A DNA stretch of 42,181 nt, taken from contig CAMDDZ010000048.1 of assembly GCA_945893145.1 (NCBI GenBank), positions 1 through 42,181 of the forward strand. The letters are read 5' to 3'. The notes beneath the pieces were generated by a model. The model was not told the origin of the DNA. It did no database searches and saw only the letters and a program-made list of their open reading frames with translations. The DNA is from Rhodoplanes serenus. Its GTDB lineage: Bacteria; Pseudomonadota; Alphaproteobacteria; Rhizobiales; Xanthobacteraceae. Below are positions 32,160 through 39,724 of this stretch, piece by piece (positions within the stretch are counted from its first letter, which is position 1; each line of letters starts with the position of its first letter). The position numbers and the translations under genes are program-made.

Positions 32160-33253
32160 AGAACAAGAAGCATTCCGAGCTCGGCATTGGCGTGATCGGC
32201 TCCGGCCGGATCGGCACGCTGCGCTCGCGGCTGGCGGCAAAGCATCCGGCGGTGCGCTATCTGGCGATCTCCGACCAGGACCCCAAGCGCGCCCAGGCGC
32301 TGGCCGAGCAGACCGGCGCTGATCGCTATTCCGGCAGCAACGAGGACATTATCAACGATCCGAAGGTCACCGCGATCTTCGTCTCGACGCCGGAGCAGGA
32401 GCACACCAAGCCGATCATCGCGGCGCTCCGGGCCGGCAAGCCGGTGCTGGTGGAGAAGCCGATCGGCTTTTCGCTGCGCGAGGCCGACCTCATCCTCGAA
32501 ACGCTGCGCGAGACCAAAGGCGAGCTGCGCGTCGGTTACAGCCGCCGCTACAAGGAGTGCTTCCTGCGCGCCAAGGAGCAGATGAACCACGGTCGCCTCG
32601 GCAAGGTGCTGGGCGGCACCGCGCGCGTTTACAATTCGCGCGCCCAGACGTTTGCGATCCTCAAGCGCGATCCGCACGCGACGCCGGTGCTCGACGTGCT
32701 GACCTATTATGTCGATCTGATGTGCTGGTTCCTCGAAGGCAACCGGCCGGTCGAGGTGGTGGCGCGCGGCCAGACCGGCATCTTCAAGGACGCCGGCTAC
32801 AGCGCGCAGGATGTCACCTGGGCGATCGTCACGTTCGAAGACGGCGCGGTGGTCAATCTCGGCATCGCCTATGCGCTGCCGGCGAAATATCCGACGCTCG
32901 GCCAGTCCGACCGTGTCGAGTTGCTCGGCACCGAAGGCACCATGCTGATCGACGACGACCACAAGGAGCATCTGCTGTATTCCGAGAAGGGCATTCCGCA
33001 CCCTTACGTGCCCGGTCACTCTGTCGAGATGGCGTTCCTCGGCAGCAACACGGCGGGCGATTGGGCGGTTGGCGATTTCTGGGGGCCGCTCGGCAACGAG
33101 ACCCGCGCCTGGCTCGATCATCTGGTCACCGGCGCGCCGACGATCCACACCACGCCCGAGCAGGCGCGTATCAATCTCGAAACCACGCTCGCCATCGAAA
33201 AGGCGGCGCGGACCGGGCTTTCGGTCCGCCTGCCGCTGCAGACGGAAGACTGA
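32156..33253 (+). CDS. Gfo/Idh/MocA-family NAD(P)-dependent oxidoreductase
   Basis: 365 residues. The nucleotide-binding loop GSGRIG (15-20) in GVIGSGRIGTLRSR and the catalytic-lysine signature VEKPIGF (E100-K101-P102) are both canonical, unlike the family member at 15313. The C-terminal domain shows a VLDVLTYYVDLMCWFLEG segment with the conserved aspartates used for sugar or inositol binding. The start overlaps the upstream stop. Its presence in a CoA-ester operon is odd for a sugar dehydrogenase; the family also contains enzymes for inositols, trans-dihydrodiols and other polyols. Confidence 0.9.
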   Translation: MKNKKHSELGIGVIGSGRIGTLRSRLAAKHPAVRYLAISDQDPKRAQALAEQTGADRYSGSNEDIINDPKVTAIFVSTPEQEHTKPIIAALRAGKPVLVEKPIGFSLREADLILETLRETKGELRVGYSRRYKECFLRAKEQMNHGRLGKVLGGTARVYNSRAQTFAILKRDPHATPVLDVLTYYVDLMCWFLEGNRPVEVVARGQTGIFKDAGYSAQDVTWAIVTFEDGAVVNLGIAYALPAKYPTLGQSDRVELLGTEGTMLIDDDHKEHLLYSEKGIPHPYVPGHSVEMAFLGSNTAGDWAVGDFWGPLGNETRAWLDHLVTGAPTIHTTPEQARINLETTLAIEKAARTGLSVRLPLQTED

Positions 33254-33257
33254 TCCC

Positions 33258-34439
33258 ATGCGCGTCGCCATCGTCAACATCGGCACGATCGTCAGCGGCG
33301 ACTGGCGTGCGCCTTTCGTTGCCGGCGACAGCATCATCTGCGACGACGGCCGCATCGTTGCGGTCGGCACCGCATCGGTCAGCGACACCGAAAGCTGCGA
33401 CGTGGTGATCGACGCGGACCGCACCACTGCGATCCCGGGGCTAATCGACTCCCACGTCCACATCACGTTCGGCGATTTCACGCCGCGGCAGAACACCGTC
33501 GGCTATCTGGAAAGCTACGTGCACGGCGGCGTCACCACCGCGATCAGCGCTTCGGAGGTCCATGTTCCGGGCCGGCCGCGCGACCCGGAGGGCGTCAAGG
33601 CATTGGCCGTGGCCGCCCACAAATGCTTCGAGAACTACCGGCCGGGCGGTATGCGGGTGCACGCCGGTTCTGTCATCCTGGAGCCGGGGCTGAACCAAAG
33701 TGATTTTGCAGAGCTCAAGAGCAAGGGCGTATGGCTCGCCAAGGCGGGCTTCGGCGCGTTTGCGAGCGCGTTCGAATATGCACCGCTCGTTCACGCCGCG
33801 CGTGCCCACGGCATGGTGACGACGGTGCACACCGGCGGCTCGTCGATCCCGGGCTCCGGCGCCATCACCGGCGATCATCTGCTGGCGATGCGGCCGCACG
33901 TGTCGTTCCACGTCAACGGTGGCCCGACCGCGATGCCCGACAAGGACTTCGAGCGCATCATCCGCGAAAGCGACATGGCGCTGCAGATCTGCACCGCCGG
34001 CAACCTGCGCACCACGCTGCTGTGCGCGCGGCTGGCGCAGCGGCTCGATGCCTTCGACCGGCTGATCATCGCAACTGACACGCCGACCGGCTCGGGCGTG
34101 ATGCCGCTCGGCATGCTGTACACCATCGCGCATCTGGCAAGCCTTGCTGACATCGCGCCGGAGCTTTGCATCGCGGCGGCGACCGGCAGCAATGCCCGGG
34201 TTTATCGGCTCGACACCGGCATTCTCGCGGCCGGCAATGCTGCCGACATCGCGCTGATCGACGCGCCGGATGGTGGCACGCAGGACAATGCGCTGGCGGC
34301 GATCCGCAACGGCGATATCGCGGCGGTCGGTGCCGTGATCAGCGGGGGCGAGCCGCGCTTCGTCGGCCGCAGCCGCAATACGCCGGGCACGACGCGCCGC
34401 GTGCGCGTCGCGAGCTGCAAGCTGACGCGCACGTTCTGA
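33258..34439 (+). CDS. Enamidase-like amidohydrolase-superfamily enzyme
   Basis: 393 residues. It resembles, along its length as I remember it, the enamidase of Eubacterium barkeri, which hydrolyses 6-oxo-1,4,5,6-tetrahydronicotinate in nicotinate breakdown: NIGTIVSGD at the N-terminus, GLIDSHVHITFGDFTPRQNT, HGGVTTAISA, GRPRDPEGVKALA, VHTGGSSIPGSG, VNGGPTAMP and the C-terminal SRNTPGTTRR. Metal ligands are H66/H68, H191, H218 and D274. Enamidase bridges its metals with a Glu; here that region reads GVWLAKAGFG, offering Lys162, the carboxylated-lysine ligand of ordinary amidohydrolases. It acts on a cyclic enamide or lactam-like compound, perhaps ring-opening the operon's substrate. Start ATG is at 33258, four bases after the previous stop. 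Confidence 0.83.
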   Translation: MRVAIVNIGTIVSGDWRAPFVAGDSIICDDGRIVAVGTASVSDTESCDVVIDADRTTAIPGLIDSHVHITFGDFTPRQNTVGYLESYVHGGVTTAISASEVHVPGRPRDPEGVKALAVAAHKCFENYRPGGMRVHAGSVILEPGLNQSDFAELKSKGVWLAKAGFGAFASAFEYAPLVHAARAHGMVTTVHTGGSSIPGSGAITGDHLLAMRPHVSFHVNGGPTAMPDKDFERIIRESDMALQICTAGNLRTTLLCARLAQRLDAFDRLIIATDTPTGSGVMPLGMLYTIAHLASLADIAPELCIAAATGSNARVYRLDTGILAAGNAADIALIDAPDGGTQDNALAAIRNGDIAAVGAVISGGEPRFVGRSRNTPGTTRRVRVASCKLTRTF

Positions 34440-34529
34440 CGATACCGGAAAACGATCAGGCGGTTCGCCGTTCCCGTTGCGGCTCGGCGGCAGCGAATTG
34501 TATTGGGACCTTGCGGAACGCACTCTTCA

Positions 34530-34667
34530 CCTCTCCCCGCGTGCGGGGAGAGGTCGCCCGCCAAAGCCCGCAGGGCGAAGGCGGGCGGGTGAGGGGGCAT
34601 GTCGTCGAGTCTGAGCGCTTGGACATGCCCCCTCACCCCAACCCTCTCCCCGCAAGCGGGGAGAGGG
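34530..34667. repeat. Nested palindromic intergenic element, about 138 bases
   Basis: Three dyads are nested: CCTCTCCCCGC/GCGGGGAGAGG (34530-34540, 34543-34553), a perfect 17-base arm pair (34587-34603 with 34622-34638), and CCCTCTCCCCGC/GCGGGGAGAGGG (34642-34653, 34656-34667). The two outer hairpins share almost the same sequence, so the whole unit is roughly symmetric. Elements of this CTCTCCCCGC type are scattered in Hyphomicrobiales genomes. It separates the + strand operon from a convergent gene and may also end transcription. Confidence 0.85.
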
Positions 34668-34713
34668 AGCGCGCCTGCGCTCGCCGCAAACGCTTTGGTC
34701 AAAGTCAAAAGGC

Positions 34714-35823
34714 TTACGCCGGCAGCTTCAGCAGCTTCGCCGCGTTGCCGCGCAGGATCATGTCGCGTTCGGCCGCCGGCAATTCGGTGAGCGCCTCGAC
34801 GGTGCGCACCGGATCGCCGAGCGCCATGTCGGCCGGATAGTCGGTGCCGCAGAGGATGCGGTCGACGCCGACCTGACGAACGAGGTTGAGCAGGATGTCG
34901 TGGCTGTGCGCAATCGTGTCGTAGTGGAAGCGGCGTAGATAGTGCGACGGCGGATTTTTTAAATCCTTGACCTCGGGCCGCACGGTTGCGCCGTGGTCGA
35001 AGCGGCCGATCAGGCTCGGGAACGTACCGCCGGAGTGTGGTAGCACCACGTCGAGCTTCGGATAGGCGTCGAGCACGCCGCCGAACATCAGGCTGCCGGC
35101 CGCAATCGCGCTCTCGGTCGGATTGCCGATGAAGTTGCGCAGGTAATAGCTGCGCAGGCGCGTCTCGCCGAGCGTGTTGGTCGGATGCAGGAAGATCGGC
35201 AATCCCAACGCCTCGCACTTGGCATAGACCGGCCAAAATTCCTTCTCGTCGAGATTTTTGCCGAGCACATGCGTCGACATATAGACGCCGCGGATGCCCG
35301 GGAGCTTGGCGGCGCGCTCGACCTCCTGCGCCGCCAGCTCAGGCGCCTGCATCGGCAGCATGGCGAGGCCGACGAACCGCTCGGGATATTTCTGGTGCAG
35401 CGCCGCGCAGGCGTCATTGTACGCCTGCGACAGCTTCAGCCCGAAGGCGGGCTCGGCCCAATAGACCATGGGCTGGGTCAGCGACAGGGCGTGCATCGCC
35501 ACACCCATGGCGTCCATCGCGTTGAGCCGCGACGGGATGTCGGTGTAGCGCGGCTGGAACGTCACCGTGAGGCCGGGGATCGTGACCGCAAGGAAGCCGC
35601 GCGCGTTGCGCTCGGTTTTGGTCGCGCCTTTGCCGACGGCTTCCTTCTCCACCAGTTCAAGCCATTCCGGCGGATACCAATGGGCGTGGACGTCGATCAC
35701 CTTCACGCGCGCGACCGGCGGCGGGCCCTTGGGCTCCTGGAAGCGGGTCTGCGCCCGGGCATCGAAGGAGCCGGCGAGCAGCGCCGCCGCCGAGCCTGCC
35801 AGCATGTCGCGCCGCGTGATCAT
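34714..35823 (-). CDS. Amidohydrolase_2 family protein (ACMSD-like) with Tat-type signal
   Basis: 369 residues from the ATG at 35823. The N-terminus MITRRDMLAGSAAALLAG is a twin-arginine signal (TRRDML), suggesting periplasmic location after folding. The metal-binding opening VIDVHAHWYPPEW (H46, H48) and later segments FLHPTN, LPHSGG and CGTDYP give the His/His/His/Asp set of the amidohydrolase_2 (ACMSD, gamma-resorcylate decarboxylase) branch. Members decarboxylate or hydrolyse aromatic or unsaturated acids. The frame is open to 35847, but the Tat motif defines the better start. It converges on the enamidase-like gene across the palindromic element. Confidence 0.88.
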   Translation of the reverse strand: MITRRDMLAGSAAALLAGSFDARAQTRFQEPKGPPPVARVKVIDVHAHWYPPEWLELVEKEAVGKGATKTERNARGFLAVTIPGLTVTFQPRYTDIPSRLNAMDAMGVAMHALSLTQPMVYWAEPAFGLKLSQAYNDACAALHQKYPERFVGLAMLPMQAPELAAQEVERAAKLPGIRGVYMSTHVLGKNLDEKEFWPVYAKCEALGLPIFLHPTNTLGETRLRSYYLRNFIGNPTESAIAAGSLMFGGVLDAYPKLDVVLPHSGGTFPSLIGRFDHGATVRPEVKDLKNPPSHYLRRFHYDTIAHSHDILLNLVRQVGVDRILCGTDYPADMALGDPVRTVEALTELPAAERDMILRGNAAKLLKLPA

Positions 35824-35909
35824 GATGCCGTCTCCCGTTCCGCCCATTGCTTAGCAAACAACCGAATTCTATACGTTTCAACGGCTTGCAGCGTATGGGG
35901 GTTAAGTTC

Positions 35910-36692
35910 ATGGATATGGGGCTGAACGGCAAGGTGGCGCTGGTCACCGGATCGAGCCGCGGCATCGGCCGCGGCATCGCCGAGTCGCTTGCCGCGGAAG
36001 GCTGCGATCTCGTTCTGCACGGCCGCGATCAGGCGGCGCTCGCTGAAGTCGCCGCCGAGATCAAGAAGCGCGGCCGCAAGGCGCATGTCGAAGTCAACGA
36101 TCTCAGCAAGGACGGGTCGCACCAGGCGCTCGTCGCCGCGGCCAAAAAGAATTTCGGCCGTCTCGACATCCTGGTGAACAACGCCGGCGCCACCAAGCGT
36201 GGCGACTTCCGCCAGCTCACCGACGCGGACTGGAAGGACGGCTTTGAGCTCAAGTTCTTCTCCCATGTGCGGCTTGCGCGCGAAGCCTGGCCGCTGCTGG
36301 TCGCCAACAAGGGCTCGGTCATCACCATCGCGGGCATCGGCGGCAAGGAGCCCGAGGCCGAATTCGGCATCGGCAGTTCGGTGAATGCCGCCTGCGTGGC
36401 CTGGACCAAGGCGCTGGCGGACGTCGGCAAGGCGGAGGGCGTGCAGGTCAATGCCATCAATCCGGGCCGCGTCGAGACCGAGCGGCTGTGGCGGCGCATC
36501 CGCGATCGCGTGAAGAACTCCGGCTTGGACGAAGGGAAAGTGCGTGCCGAATTCCAAGCCGAGTTCGGCATCACCCGCTTCGGCACCACCGGCGACATCG
36601 CGAGCCTGATCGCCTTCATCGTGTCGTCGCACGGCCGCTGGCTGCACGGCACCACCATCGACATGGATGGCGGCGAAGTCCGCGGGACTTAG
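35910..36692 (+). CDS. Short-chain dehydrogenase/reductase-like protein lacking the catalytic Tyr and Lys
   Basis: 260 residues. The cofactor-binding half is classical: VALVTGSSRGIGRGIA with the TGxxxGxG loop and LVNNAGATKRG. The active-site helix is not: where the family has Y-x3-K, the sequence reads GSSVNAACVAWTKAL, with Gly and Asn at the two positions, and the Ser strand is ITIAGIGGK. The late MDGGEV end is normal. Similar GNAA-type SDRs exist, so this may be a subfamily with other chemistry rather than a broken gene. GGGGG eight bases before the ATG at 35910 supports this start; 35916 is possible. It is divergent from the gene at 35823. Confidence 0.87.
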   Translation: MDMGLNGKVALVTGSSRGIGRGIAESLAAEGCDLVLHGRDQAALAEVAAEIKKRGRKAHVEVNDLSKDGSHQALVAAAKKNFGRLDILVNNAGATKRGDFRQLTDADWKDGFELKFFSHVRLAREAWPLLVANKGSVITIAGIGGKEPEAEFGIGSSVNAACVAWTKALADVGKAEGVQVNAINPGRVETERLWRRIRDRVKNSGLDEGKVRAEFQAEFGITRFGTTGDIASLIAFIVSSHGRWLHGTTIDMDGGEVRGT

Positions 36693-36720
36693 GGCATGAT
36701 CTCATCTGTTGAGCCATCCT

Positions 36721-36796
36721 CCGTTCGCCCCCGCGGAAGCGGGGGCCTAGTTCTTTGGCCAAAACGCTGGGTCCCCGCTTCCGCGGGGACGAACGG
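36721..36796. repeat. Palindromic GC-rich intergenic element, 76 bases
   Basis: CCGTTCG (36721-36727) and CGAACGG (36790-36796) are perfect outer arms. Inside lie two hairpins, CCCCCGCGGAAGCGGGGG (36728-36745) and TCCCCGCTTCCGCGGGGA (36772-36789), which can also pair with each other. A CCGCGGAAGCGGGGACC-type element is familiar from Bradyrhizobium-like genomes. It lies between the SDR gene and the flavoprotein gene and may fold in the transcript. Confidence 0.85.
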
Positions 36797-36832
36797 GCGA
36801 CTGGATTCAAAACAACTACGCTCTAGTTTCCG

Positions 36833-38536
36833 ATGAACATCCTGCTGACCCCTGCGCGGATCGGATCGGTCGAGATCCGCAACCGCATCGTGATGCCGCC
36901 GATGACGACGCGGCTCTCAGACGCCGAGGGTCACGCCACAGAGGACACCATTGCTTACTACGTGGCGCGGGCACTGGGCGGTGTCGGCCTCATCACGGTC
37001 GAGATGGCGTCGCCCGAGCGCGCCGGCCGCCACCGGCGGCGCGAGCTCGGCATCTACGACGACCGCTTCTTGCCCGGCCTGACGCGGCTGGTCGGCGAAA
37101 TTCACAAGAACGGCGCGAAGGCGTCGATCCAACTCGGCCACGGCGGCGGCCACACGCGCTTCGACATTTGCGGCGAGACGCCGGTGGCGCCCTCGGCCAT
37201 TCCGCATCCGGTGTTCGAGACCACCTTCGAGACCATCGTACCGCGCGCGATGTCGGTGCTGGATATCCACAACACGGCGCGCGCGTTCGCGGCAGCGGGC
37301 CTGCGGGCGCAGAAGGCCGGTTTCGATTGTGTCGAGATCCACGCCGCCCACGGCTATCTGATTTCGCAATTCCTCACGCCGTTCGAAAACCGCCGCACCG
37401 ACGAATACGGCGGCTCGCTGGAAAATCGCGCCCGCATGGGCCTCGAAGTGCTTCGCGCCGTGAAGGCCGCGGTGACGATCCCGGTGATCTTCCGCATCTC
37501 GGTCGATGACTTTTTCCCCGAGGGCATTGGGTTCGGCGAGGGCAAACAGGCGGCGTTGTGGGCGGCGGAAGCCGGCGCCGACGCGCTGCACATCGCGGCC
37601 GGGCATTACCGTTCGCTGCCGTCCGGCGCGCGCATGATCCCGCCGATGGAATACCCCGACATGACGTTCTTGCCCTACGCGGCGAGTATCAAACGCGAGG
37701 TCAAGATCCCGGTGATCGCGGTCGGCCGCCTCAACGATCCGGCGCAAGCCGCCGACGCGATCAACAGCGGTAAGGCGGATTTCATCGCGCTCGGCCGCAC
37801 CTCGGTCGCCGAGCCCGAATGGGTCGAGAAACTTCGCCGCGGTGAGCCGCAGCGGCGCTGCCTGGCCTGCAACACCTGCGTCGACGAGATGCGCGGCGGC
37901 GCGCAGATGCGCTGCGTGGTCAACGGCCGCGCCGGGCAGGAGGTGCGCTTCGCTGCCGGCAAGACTCCTCAGGGCGAGCGCATCGCCGTGATCGGTGCGG
38001 GGCCGGCGGGCCTCACCTACGCGTCGCTGGTCGCCGAGAAGAACAAGGTCACGGTGTTCGAGCGCGGCCGCAAGGCCGGTGGTTCGTTCCGCTACGCCGG
38101 CAAGGCGCCGAAGTTCCAGGACGTCAATGCGAACCAGACGTCGTTCGACCGTTACGTCATCAACATGGTGGCGGCCTGCACCCACAAGGGCGTCACGTTC
38201 CGCTACGGCGCCGACGTGCGGCGCTCGCCCGAGCTGCTGGCGCCGTTCGACCGCATCGTGATCGCGACCGGTGCGCGCTATCGCTATGGCCTCGGCCAAT
38301 TGCCGATGTGGCTGCTCGATTTCGGCGCCGGCCGCTGGCCGGGCATCGCCCAGCTGTTTTCCCGTCCGGACGTGCGCGACTGGTTCTATCACCGGGCGCG
38401 CCGCGCCACCGGCGCGGACTTCAAGCGTCTCGCCAAGCCCGCCCAGAAGGTGATGGTGATCGGCGACGCCGTGCAGGCGGGCAAGAGCCGGCCTGCGATC
38501 GCCAGCGCGTGGGAAGCGGCGCTGTTGTCGAATTAA
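36833..38536 (+). CDS. Old-Yellow-Enzyme-type NADH:flavin oxidoreductase / 2,4-dienoyl-CoA-reductase-like
   Basis: 567 residues, about 100 fewer than E. coli FadH. The N-terminal TIM barrel binds FMN: IRNRIVMPPMTTRLSD, the catalytic-type VEIHAAHGYLISQFLTP, and NRRTDEYGGSLENRARM. An Fe-S cluster site follows as C-x2-C-x2-C-x11-C (RRCLACNTCVDEM to RCVVNG). A second nucleotide domain begins VIGAGPAGLTYASL, but the C-terminal part is short, so the NADPH domain is reduced. Members reduce activated C=C bonds in dienoyl-CoAs, terpenoids or aromatic intermediates. No strong ribosome site precedes the ATG. It is probably the reductive partner for the catabolic operon upstream. Confidence 0.88.
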   Translation: MNILLTPARIGSVEIRNRIVMPPMTTRLSDAEGHATEDTIAYYVARALGGVGLITVEMASPERAGRHRRRELGIYDDRFLPGLTRLVGEIHKNGAKASIQLGHGGGHTRFDICGETPVAPSAIPHPVFETTFETIVPRAMSVLDIHNTARAFAAAGLRAQKAGFDCVEIHAAHGYLISQFLTPFENRRTDEYGGSLENRARMGLEVLRAVKAAVTIPVIFRISVDDFFPEGIGFGEGKQAALWAAEAGADALHIAAGHYRSLPSGARMIPPMEYPDMTFLPYAASIKREVKIPVIAVGRLNDPAQAADAINSGKADFIALGRTSVAEPEWVEKLRRGEPQRRCLACNTCVDEMRGGAQMRCVVNGRAGQEVRFAAGKTPQGERIAVIGAGPAGLTYASLVAEKNKVTVFERGRKAGGSFRYAGKAPKFQDVNANQTSFDRYVINMVAACTHKGVTFRYGADVRRSPELLAPFDRIVIATGARYRYGLGQLPMWLLDFGAGRWPGIAQLFSRPDVRDWFYHRARRATGADFKRLAKPAQKVMVIGDAVQAGKSRPAIASAWEAALLSN

Positions 38537-38735
38537 CGCGTAAGATATCCTCAGCCACTTGGTGCGTCTGTTTAGCGATCGCTGACGGTCATTGCGATCC
38601 AGCTCCGGTCACGTCAGCACGCCAGCAAGCGGCGCGTGCGTAGCTCGGTGGGAAGCGACGACATTTTACATCTGGGCAATCTTCTTGCTGCAAGTGCTTG
38701 TGGTCGGCGCACATGGTGGGCTTGTGGCGGCGCTT

Positions 38736-38747
38736 TGTCATATGACA
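38736..38747. promoter_or_regulatory. Perfect 12-base palindrome, candidate operator
   Basis: TGTCATATGACA is a perfect dyad 38 bases before the ATG of the six-cysteine protein at 38785. The 248-base gap after the flavoprotein gene contains no convincing gene. A regulator binding as a dimer could use this site to control the secreted-protein genes. Confidence 0.4.
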
Positions 38748-38784
38748 TAGTTTAGCGGGGGCGCTGTTGGCGAAGGGGATCGCG

Positions 38785-39105
38785 ATGGCGTTGAAGAATT
38801 TTTGTTTTGGCTTGATCGGATTATCGGCACTTGCCGGATTGCATCTCGTGGTCGGAGCGGGCTCTGGGATTACGACCGCGAACGGCGCGACTTGCAGGAA
38901 GACCATGCCCGATTGCGGCAATCTGCACGGCGCACAGCGCGATTCGTGCGAGAAGGCGCGCGCTCTGAATGAGGCCGCCTGTCAGGCCGCAGGCGTCGGC
39001 CCGCGCGTCCAAGGCAAGGGTCCGAAGTACAACGACTGCATGGCCAGGGCCAAGGGTTTTAGTGTCGACAGCGCGTCGCCTACCAGCTGGGACAAGGATT
39101 GTTGA
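38785..39105 (+). CDS. Secreted six-cysteine protein of unknown function
   Basis: 106 residues. An N-terminal signal peptide is likely (MALKNFCFGLIGLSALAGLH with a hydrophobic core to about residue 34, ending near NGA). The mature part has six Cys (C37, C44, C55, C66, C85, C106), an even number fitting three disulfides and periplasmic or extracellular location. Two stretches (CRKTMPDCGNLHGAQRDSCE and NDCMARAKGF) look helical. A TTG at 38767 would lengthen it, but AAGGGGA before the ATG at 38785 is the better start. No family recognised. It shares the neighbourhood with another Cys-rich peptide and a secreted protease. Confidence 0.7.
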   Translation: MALKNFCFGLIGLSALAGLHLVVGAGSGITTANGATCRKTMPDCGNLHGAQRDSCEKARALNEAACQAAGVGPRVQGKGPKYNDCMARAKGFSVDSASPTSWDKDC

Positions 39106-39176
39106 TAGGCAGTCTCGCCGGCCGACCTGCGCCACACATTGGAATGCAGCTCTCAACCATTTGCGAGGAGATCGAT

Positions 39177-39404
39177 ATGCGCGTTCGGTTCTTTTTGTTC
39201 GTGTCGGGTGTGTTTTTGGTGGGGGCGTTGTTGGCCCTGCCGGTTTCTGCGCCATCCGCAGCACCGTTGACCGGACCGCATAGCGTGACGCCGCAGCAGA
39301 GTGCGCCACAGTGCATTCGGAACGGCCGGACCTGCACCACCTCAAATCAATGCTGCTCCGGAACCTGCGCCGATCGCGGCAGCAAAGGGATGGTCTGCGT
39401 TTAG
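39177..39404 (+). CDS. Small secreted peptide with knottin-like (inhibitor cystine knot) cysteine pattern
   Basis: 75 residues. A clear signal peptide spans about 1-29 (MRVRFFLFVSGVFLVGALLA then LPVSAPSAA). The mature peptide has exactly six Cys in the order C46-x6-C53-x5-C59-C60-x3-C64-x9-C74. A doubled central cysteine within a six-Cys framework is the hallmark spacing of cystine-knot miniproteins, known mostly from animal toxins and plant protease inhibitors. GAGGAG five to nine bases before the ATG supports translation. It lies between a six-Cys protein and a trypsin-like protease. It could be a protease inhibitor, an antimicrobial or a host-directed effector; only the fold prediction is well supported. 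Confidence 0.75.
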   Translation: MRVRFFLFVSGVFLVGALLALPVSAPSAAPLTGPHSVTPQQSAPQCIRNGRTCTTSNQCCSGTCADRGSKGMVCV

Positions 39405-39724
39405 GTGGCACGCAGCCGCGCTCGCGATTCCGACGGGCGCCATTATTTTTGCGTCGTGAAATGTCGCGGCAAGCCGAAGCGCTCCGCAAATGCGGCGTGA
39501 CCGCTGGACAGGCTCGCCGCGATTTTTGTGAGTTGTCGCTGTTCGGATGCGATGGCTCCGCAACGGCCGCGCTTGGGCGACCTCGTTTCAGCCGTTGAGA
39601 AATTCGGGCGCGATGCTGCCGCCCGCTACCGAATCGGTGCGCGAACGGGTGGCAGGGCTTTCGGCACGACCGGCTGCTCAATAATATCCGCCGCAGCACA
39701 ATTGTGGCTCTCGCTGGGGGATTC
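39405..39724. other. Intergenic region, 320 bases, no gene found
   Basis: Short open frames exist on both strands, but none has a credible start and ribosome site together with a protein-like composition. No terminator hairpin with a T-run was found after the knottin-like gene. GGGGG at about 39716-39720 is the ribosome site for the protease gene. Confidence 0.55.

Noticed and set aside
13175..34439. A complete nicotinate fermentation pathway (hydroxyacid dehydrogenase plus enamidase)
   Set aside because: The two genes are 20 kb apart in different operons, and no nicotinate hydroxylase, reductase, 2-methyleneglutarate mutase or methylitaconate isomerase is present.
36917..38392. 491-codon - strand open frame
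   Set aside because: Complete antisense shadow of the Old-Yellow-Enzyme-type gene, no domain recognisable.
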